Assembly (NCBI GenBank): GCA_044225565.1
Contig: JBGAIL010000167.1
Span: 1 to 10,098 of the forward strand
DNA length: 10,098 nucleotides
Origin: CAVXAE01 sp044225565
GTDB taxonomy: Bacteria; Pseudomonadota; Gammaproteobacteria; Steroidobacterales; Steroidobacteraceae
Direction: 5' to 3'
Every line of letters starts with the position of its first letter. Within the stretch, counting starts at the first letter, position 1. The notes under the pieces are model-generated. The model searched no databases. It saw only the letters and a list, made by a program, of their open reading frames with translations, and was not told the DNA's origin. Made by a program: the position numbers and the translations under genes. Shown here piece by piece: positions 5,993 to 10,098 of this stretch.

Positions 5993-6117
5993 GGTGTTGC
6001 GACTCCTGCTGGGACCGCAAGGATAGCAGCCGGACCGGCGCGTCGGGATTGCGGCGGGCAGCGCCGCGAAACGGTATCCTCGCGGCCCTTTTTCAGCCCC
6101 GGAGGCTCGCACTCCTC
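5993..6117. promoter_or_regulatory. Divergent intergenic region between cpsG and panD
   Basis: These 125 bases must carry the promoters or leaders of two divergent genes. TATCCT, a 4-of-6 match to the -10 box, occurs facing panD at 6075-6080 and facing cpsG at 6020-6025 (complement). No convincing -35 box sits at the right distance on either strand; TTGCGG at 6049-6054 is 20 nt from the panD-side box. Clear ribosome binding sites are present: AGGAG for cpsG (6003-6007, complement) and GGAGG for panD (6101-6105). Confidence 0.35.
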
Positions 6118-6465
6118 ATGCAGCGGACGATGCTCCAGGCCAAGCTCCACGGCGCCCGGCTCACCCGGGCGGATCTGCACTACGAAGGGTCGTGCGGCAT
6201 CGACCAGGCGCTGCTCGAGGCGTCCGGCATCCTTGCCTCGCAGTACATCGAGATCTACAACGTCAACAACGGCGAACGCTTCAGCACCTACGTCATCACG
6301 GCGCCGCGCGACAGCGGCGAGATTTCCCTGAACGGCGCCGCGGCCCGGCGGGCCGCCGTGGGGGATACATTGATCATCTGCGCGTATTCCATCTACGACG
6401 AGGCGGAGCTCTCGACCTATGCTCCCAGGATCGTGATTCTGGACGAGCTCAACCGGGTGAAGTGA
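6118..6465 (+). CDS. panD: Aspartate 1-decarboxylase (pyruvoyl enzyme)
   Basis: Function: makes beta-alanine from L-aspartate for pantothenate and coenzyme A synthesis. The proenzyme cleaves itself between Gly24 and Ser25, and the serine becomes the pyruvoyl cofactor. Seen: 115 residues, MQRTMLQAKLHGAR at the N-terminus with Lys9, ADLHYEGSCGID with the Gly24-Ser25 cleavage site, NNGERFSTYVI with Arg54 and Tyr58, and LNGAAARRAAVGD with Asn72. All key residues known from E. coli PanD are present. The C-terminus is about 11 residues shorter than in the 126-residue E. coli enzyme. Start: ATG at 6118 begins the conserved sequence, with GGAGG at 6101-6105, 12 nt upstream; a longer open frame to 6049 is not family-like. 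It stands apart from panB/panC, between polysaccharide genes, and converges on manC with a 23-nt gap. Confidence 0.96.
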   Translation: MQRTMLQAKLHGARLTRADLHYEGSCGIDQALLEASGILASQYIEIYNVNNGERFSTYVITAPRDSGEISLNGAAARRAAVGDTLIICAYSIYDEAELSTYAPRIVILDELNRVK

Positions 6466-6488
6466 GGGGATCGGCGGGCGTCGAACCC

Positions 6489-7988
6489 TCAGCCCCGCCC
6501 GTATCTATCCTCGAACCGCACGATGTCATCCTCCCCCAGATACGACCCCGACTGCACCTCGATCATGTGCAGCGGGATCTTTCCCGGGTTCTCGATGCGA
6601 TGCTTCGTCCCGATGGGGATGTAGGTCGACTCGTTCTCTTCGAGCAGGAACACCTCGTCGCCGCGCGTGATGCGCGCGGTGCCGGACACCACGATCCAGT
6701 GCTCGGCGCGGTGATGATGCATCTGCAGCGACATCTCCGCGCCCGGCTTCACCTTCAGCTCCTTCACCTGGAAGCGCGGGCCGTTCCCGATGCTGTCGTA
6801 ACTGCCCCAGGGGCGGAACACTTCGCGATGCAGCGAGTGTTCGTTGCGGCCGAGGTCCTTCAAGCGGGTGACGAGCTTCTTCACGTCCTGCACGCGCGAC
6901 TTCGGCGCGACCAGAACGGCGTCCTTCGTCTCGATCACCACGTGGCCCTCGAGCCCGACCGCCGCGACCAGCCGGCTCTCGGCGAACAGGTAGGAGTCGC
7001 GCGTGTCCTCGACCAGCACGTCGCCACGCGCCACGTTGCCGTCGCCATCGGGATTGCTGGCCTCGTGCAGCGAGGACCAGGAGCCCACGTCGCTCCAGCC
7101 GGCATCGAGCGGCACGACCACCGCGTCGGCCGTCTTTTCCATCACGACGTAGTCGATGGAATCGCTCGGGCTCGCCTGGAACGCCTTCGCATCGATGCGC
7201 GCGAAATCCAGATCCGAACTCGCGCCCGCCAGCGCGCCACGGCACGCTTCGAGGATGGCCGGCGCGAAGCGCTCGAGCTCTTCGAGATAACGCTTCGCGC
7301 GGAACATGAACATGCCGCTGTTCCAGTAGTGATCGCCCGAGGCGAGGAATGCCCGGGCGCGCTCGAGATCCGGCTTCTCGACGAACGCCTCGACTGCGAA
7401 GACCTCGCCCTGCACCGCGCCGGGCTGACCGATACCGGCTTCGCCAGTCACCGCCCCAAGGTCCGGGGCTGCCGTCGCATCGGCGGGTGAAACATCAATA
7501 GGCTTCTCGGTACGACGGATATACCCATAGCCGGTCTCCGGCGAGCGCGGCACGATGCCGAACGTCACGAGCTTGCCCTGCTCCGCCGCGGGCAGCGCAG
7601 CCTTCACGGCTTTCTGGAACGCCGCTATGTCGCGAATTGCGTGATCCGCCGGTAACACCAGCAACACTGGATCTGCACTGTCGGATGCTGCGGCTGCTGC
7701 CAGCGCCGCGAGCGCTATGGCTGGAGCCGTGTTGCGCCCGAACGGCTCGAGCAGGATGGCGAGCGGGTTGATCTTCACCTGCCGCAGCTGCTCCGCCACG
7801 AGGAATCGGTGGGACTCATTGCAGACCACCACGGGGGCGCCGGCATCCAGGCCGCGCAGGCGCAATGCCGTCTCCTGCAGCATGGTGCGCTCGCTGGTGA
7901 GCGGCAGCAGCTGCTTCGGATATAGCTCGCGCGAAAGAGGCCACAGGCGAGTACCCGCCCCACCCGAGAGAATGACCGGAAGCAGCAT
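6489..7988 (-). CDS. manC: Mannose-1-phosphate guanylyltransferase / mannose-6-phosphate isomerase (type II, bifunctional)
   Basis: Function: the C-terminal half interconverts fructose-6-phosphate and mannose-6-phosphate, and the N-terminal half makes GDP-mannose from GTP and mannose-1-phosphate. Seen, numbered from the ATG at 7988 (499 aa): the nucleotidyltransferase signature GGAGTRLWPLSRELYPKQ (9-26), FVEKP with YWNSGMFMF, and a C-terminal cupin with the isomerase metal motif QMHHHRAEHW (422-431), PIGTKHRIEN and conserved FRPWGSYD. A stretch of about 35 residues (about 162-196, Ala/Gly/Pro-rich) sits between YGYIRRTE and FAVEAFVEKP, where E. coli ManC has about 10, so the protein is longer than the usual 470-480. 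Start: TTG at 8000 overlaps the ugd stop. ATG at 7988 is 8 nt after it and begins the conserved MLLPVILSGG, so it is preferred. It is probably co-transcribed with ugd. Confidence 0.96.
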   Translation of the reverse strand: MLLPVILSGGAGTRLWPLSRELYPKQLLPLTSERTMLQETALRLRGLDAGAPVVVCNESHRFLVAEQLRQVKINPLAILLEPFGRNTAPAIALAALAAAAASDSADPVLLVLPADHAIRDIAAFQKAVKAALPAAEQGKLVTFGIVPRSPETGYGYIRRTEKPIDVSPADATAAPDLGAVTGEAGIGQPGAVQGEVFAVEAFVEKPDLERARAFLASGDHYWNSGMFMFRAKRYLEELERFAPAILEACRGALAGASSDLDFARIDAKAFQASPSDSIDYVVMEKTADAVVVPLDAGWSDVGSWSSLHEASNPDGDGNVARGDVLVEDTRDSYLFAESRLVAAVGLEGHVVIETKDAVLVAPKSRVQDVKKLVTRLKDLGRNEHSLHREVFRPWGSYDSIGNGPRFQVKELKVKPGAEMSLQMHHHRAEHWIVVSGTARITRGDEVFLLEENESTYIPIGTKHRIENPGKIPLHMIEVQSGSYLGEDDIVRFEDRYGRG

Positions 7989-7996
7989 GCTCGTAC

Positions 7997-9358
7997 TCAA
8001 CGGGCAGCTGGCGCGGACGCCGCACCGGACAGGCTCTTGCCGCGACCGATGGCATAGTAGGCGAGCCCGAAGCGCTCGATGAGCGTCGGGTCGTACAGGT
8101 TACGGCCGTCGAACACCACCGGATGACGCAGCGCCTGCCTCAGCCGCTCGAAATCGGGGCTGCGGAACTCCTGCCATTCCGTGACGATGACCAGCGCGTC
8201 CGCGCCCTCCACCGCCTCGTAGGCATTGCGGCACAACGCGAAGTCTTCGCGATCGCCGTAGATGCGCTTCGCTTCCGCGGCCGCCACCGGATCGTAGGCG
8301 CGCACTTTCACGCCGCTCTCCCAGAGCAGCTCGATGATGGTTCGCGAAGGGGCCTCGCGCATGTCGTCCGTATTCGGCTTGAAGGCGAGGCCCCACAGCG
8401 CGACCGTGCTGCCCTTCAGCTTCTCGCCGAAGTGCTGGCGCATCTTGCGCACGAGCAGCTCCTTCTGGCGCAGGTTCACCGATTCGACGGCCTGCAGGAT
8501 CTCGGGCTCGTGGCCCACCTCGCGAGCCGAGCGCACGAGCGCCTGCACGTCCTTCGGGAAGCAGGAGCCGCCGTAGCCGGCACCCGGATAGATGAAGCTG
8601 TAGCCGATGCGCGGGTCCGAGCCGATGCCGACCCGCACCTTCTCGATGTCAGCGCCGACCTTCTCGGCGATGTTCGCGAGCTCGTTCATGAAGCTGATCT
8701 TGGTGGCGAGCATGGCGTTCGCCGCGTACTTGGTGAGCTCGGAGGAGCGCACGTCCATGACGATGAAGCGGTCGCGGTTGCGGGTGAACGGCTCGTACAG
8801 CGCGCGCATCAGCTCCTGCGTGCGCGGGTTGTCGGTACCGATGACGACGCGGTCGGGCTTCATGAAGTCCTGCACCGCGGCGCCCTCCTTCAGGAATTCC
8901 GGGTTCGAGACCACGTCGAACTCCACGTTCGCGCCGCGCTGGCGCAGCGTGGTCTCGATCTCGAGGCGCACCTTGTCCGCCGTGCCCACCGGCACCGTCG
9001 ACTTGGTGATGACGATGGTGTAGCGGCTCATGTGCGTGGCGATGGTGCGGGCAACTGCCAGCACGTAGCGCAGGTCCGCCGCACCGTCCTCATCCGGGGG
9101 GGTACCGACCGCGATGACCTGGAACAGGCCGTGGTCCACGCCCTTGGCGGCATCGGTGGTGAACGTCAGGCGCTCCGCCTCCGCGTTGCGCTTGACCACG
9201 GTATCGAGACCGGGCTCGTGGATGGGGATCTCACCGGCATTCAGCCGCTCGATCTTCCTGGCATCCACGTCGACGCACATGACATGGTTGCCCGCGTCGG
9301 CGAGGCAGGCGCCCGTGACCAGGCCAACGTAACCGGAGCCGAAGATGGTGACCCGCAT
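7997..9358 (-). CDS. ugd: UDP-glucose 6-dehydrogenase
   Basis: Function: two-step NAD+-dependent oxidation of UDP-glucose to UDP-glucuronate, a precursor for acidic polysaccharides and other uronic sugars. Seen: 453 residues, typical for the family. The N-terminal Rossmann loop is GSGYVGLVTG (7-16) with Asp30 after strand two. IAVGTPPDEDG, KSTVPVGT (119-126) and NPEFLKEGAAVQDF (152-165) follow, then Lys210 and Asn214 in LTKYAANAML. The catalytic cysteine is Cys266 in GYGGSCFPKD. The C-terminal UDP-binding domain carries WGLAFKPNTDDMREAPS (about 314-330) and VFDGRNLYDP. The family also contains GDP-mannose dehydrogenase (AlgD); overall length and motifs favour UDP-glucose, but substrate specificity is inferred. 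The ATG at 9358 is the natural start, yet the 20 nt before it hold no purine-rich ribosome binding site. manC follows almost without a gap. Confidence 0.95.
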   Translation of the reverse strand: MRVTIFGSGYVGLVTGACLADAGNHVMCVDVDARKIERLNAGEIPIHEPGLDTVVKRNAEAERLTFTTDAAKGVDHGLFQVIAVGTPPDEDGAADLRYVLAVARTIATHMSRYTIVITKSTVPVGTADKVRLEIETTLRQRGANVEFDVVSNPEFLKEGAAVQDFMKPDRVVIGTDNPRTQELMRALYEPFTRNRDRFIVMDVRSSELTKYAANAMLATKISFMNELANIAEKVGADIEKVRVGIGSDPRIGYSFIYPGAGYGGSCFPKDVQALVRSAREVGHEPEILQAVESVNLRQKELLVRKMRQHFGEKLKGSTVALWGLAFKPNTDDMREAPSRTIIELLWESGVKVRAYDPVAAAEAKRIYGDREDFALCRNAYEAVEGADALVIVTEWQEFRSPDFERLRQALRHPVVFDGRNLYDPTLIERFGLAYYAIGRGKSLSGAASAPAAR

Positions 9359-9456
9359 TTATGTAAAACCGGAGGCTGGTGAAGGGGGCGGGAGCCTATC
9401 TAAAGGAATGGGATGCCTCAAGGGAGCAGCGCTCAGCCTCGCGGCCCGGCCGGCGG

Positions 9457-10098
9457 TCAGCTCGAGCGGTCGGCCGAAGCCTTCCCCGCGGCCTCCGAGA
9501 GCCGCCGCTTTGCCACGAAATCCGCGATCTTGCGGTCATCCGGCACCGGCATGAGGCTCTTCTGGGTCCAGACGAAGTCCCGCAGGTCCGGGTTCTGGCG
9601 GTACTCCGCGACCGCCTCGGAAAGCAGACCGACGGCCCGGCGGCAGTCGAAGCTCGCCAGGGCGATGAGCAGCTCGTTCAGCACCTGCTGCATGCGCTCC
9701 CAGGGCAGCGAGTGCTCCATGGCGCGCAGGATCATCGGGTGGTCGGTGCCGGTGATGTTGGTGCCGATGAGCAGCTCCTCGAAGAGCTTCTCCGCGGTCC
9801 GCAGGCCGGTGTACTGGATCTCGATGTCGCCTTCCGGGTTGGCCGCATCCCGGATGGTGAGGCCCATGAGGCTGATCATGCGGCGCGCCAGGTCGTCGAT
9901 GCGCACGGGCCGCCCCATGTCCAGCACGAACACGTCCCCGCCCTTCGCCATGGCCCCCGCCTGGATGACCAGCTGTGCGGCCTCCGGAATGGTCATGAAA
10001 TAGCGGATGACCTCCGGGTGCGTGACCGTGACCGGGCCGCCCCGCCGGATCTGCTCCTTGAAGAGCGGCACCACCGAGCCGGACGAGGCGAGCACGTT
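9457..10098 (-). CDS. WbpM/CapD/FlaA1-type nucleotide-sugar dehydratase, C-terminal part
   Basis: Partial: the frame is open to the right edge and only about the last 213 codons are visible. Known: these membrane-anchored short-chain dehydrogenase-like enzymes (usually about 600-660 residues) dehydrate or epimerise UDP-GlcNAc-type sugars for O-antigen, capsule or exopolysaccharide. Seen: NVLASSGSVVPLFKEQI at the visible start, VTHPEVIRYFMTIPEAAQLVIQA, GGDVFVLDMGRPVRIDDLA, YTGLRTAEKLFEELLIG and TDHPMILRAME. These are the hallmark C-terminal segments of the family. Many homologues read GLRPGEK or GLRPAEK where this one has GLRTAEK. The catalytic part, NAD-binding domain and membrane segments lie outside the window. 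The gap to ugd is 98 nt, so it may belong to the same operon. Its exact sugar product cannot be told. Confidence 0.92.
   Translation of the reverse strand, partial: NVLASSGSVVPLFKEQIRRGGPVTVTHPEVIRYFMTIPEAAQLVIQAGAMAKGGDVFVLDMGRPVRIDDLARRMISLMGLTIRDAANPEGDIEIQYTGLRTAEKLFEELLIGTNITGTDHPMILRAMEHSLPWERMQQVLNELLIALASFDCRRAVGLLSEAVAEYRQNPDLRDFVWTQKSLMPVPDDRKIADFVAKRRLSEAAGKASADRSS

Noticed and set aside
4364..6331. A 655-codon open frame on the plus strand, opposite cpsG and the receiver gene
   Set aside because: It is a high-GC shadow frame. Its composition is low-complexity (rich in Leu, Val, Ala, His, Arg), shows no family motif, and lies antisense to clearly recognised genes.
6466..6501. A GGTTCGA-like T-loop motif on the minus strand, suggesting a tRNA
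   Set aside because: The flanking bases do not form a 5-bp T-stem, and there is no acceptor, D or anticodon arm. It lies at the end of manC.
6475..6501. CGGGCG/CGCCCG inverted repeat between the convergent panD and manC ends as a terminator
   Set aside because: The stem is only 6 bp with a 15-nt loop and no T-run on either strand, so it does not qualify as an intrinsic terminator.
6192..7490. A 432-codon plus-strand open frame across panD and manC
   Set aside because: It overlaps two certain genes out of frame and resembles no protein family.
8123..9382. A 419-codon plus-strand open frame opposite ugd
   Set aside because: It is a shadow of ugd, whose motifs are all intact on the minus strand; the frame has no recognisable domain.

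Overview
The window is GC-rich (about 65-70% in most rows, by eye) chromosomal DNA, probably from a high-GC proteobacterium. CpsG closely resembles the enterobacterial CpsG/ManB family, and bactofilin, type II ManC and a c-di-GMP-I riboswitch occur together, so a gammaproteobacterium is my best guess. No rRNA or other lineage marker is present, so this is an inference. No tRNA, CRISPR array, insertion sequence or phage gene was seen.

Left part, plus strand (1-2291). A class I SAM-dependent methyltransferase (250-1098) is followed by a 381-base gap. That gap holds a clear c-di-GMP-I (GEMM-I) riboswitch (about 1268-1364) and a long 5' leader. A 10-bp hairpin in the leader (1437-1475) buries the Shine-Dalgarno of the next gene. 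A second 10-nt segment (1411-1420) is perfectly complementary to the 3' side of the aptamer. The controlled gene (1480-2223) encodes a lipoprotein with a Pro/Ser linker, a putative Ig/cadherin-like domain and a fibronectin type III-like domain. It ends at an intrinsic terminator (2263-2291).

Middle part, minus strand (6112 down to 2340). The order of transcription is cpsG (phosphomannomutase), a stand-alone response-regulator receiver, a bactofilin, a small zinc-ribbon protein and a secreted protein of unknown function with six cysteines in three close pairs. The short gaps and the ATGA overlap between bactofilin and the zinc-ribbon gene suggest one operon.

Right part. panD (aspartate 1-decarboxylase, plus strand, 6118-6465) is divergent from cpsG and convergent with manC. 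Minus-strand manC and ugd follow, almost touching. The C-terminal part of a WbpM/CapD/FlaA1-type nucleotide-sugar dehydratase runs off the right edge.

Together, CpsG and ManC make GDP-mannose, Ugd makes UDP-glucuronate, and the WbpM-like enzyme would supply a modified UDP-amino sugar. This is the precursor supply for an acidic, mannose-containing exopolysaccharide, capsule or O-antigen. Glycosyltransferase and export genes are not in the window and probably lie beyond 10098. A c-di-GMP-controlled surface lipoprotein and a bactofilin module next to these genes fit a biofilm or envelope theme, but a direct functional link is inferred.
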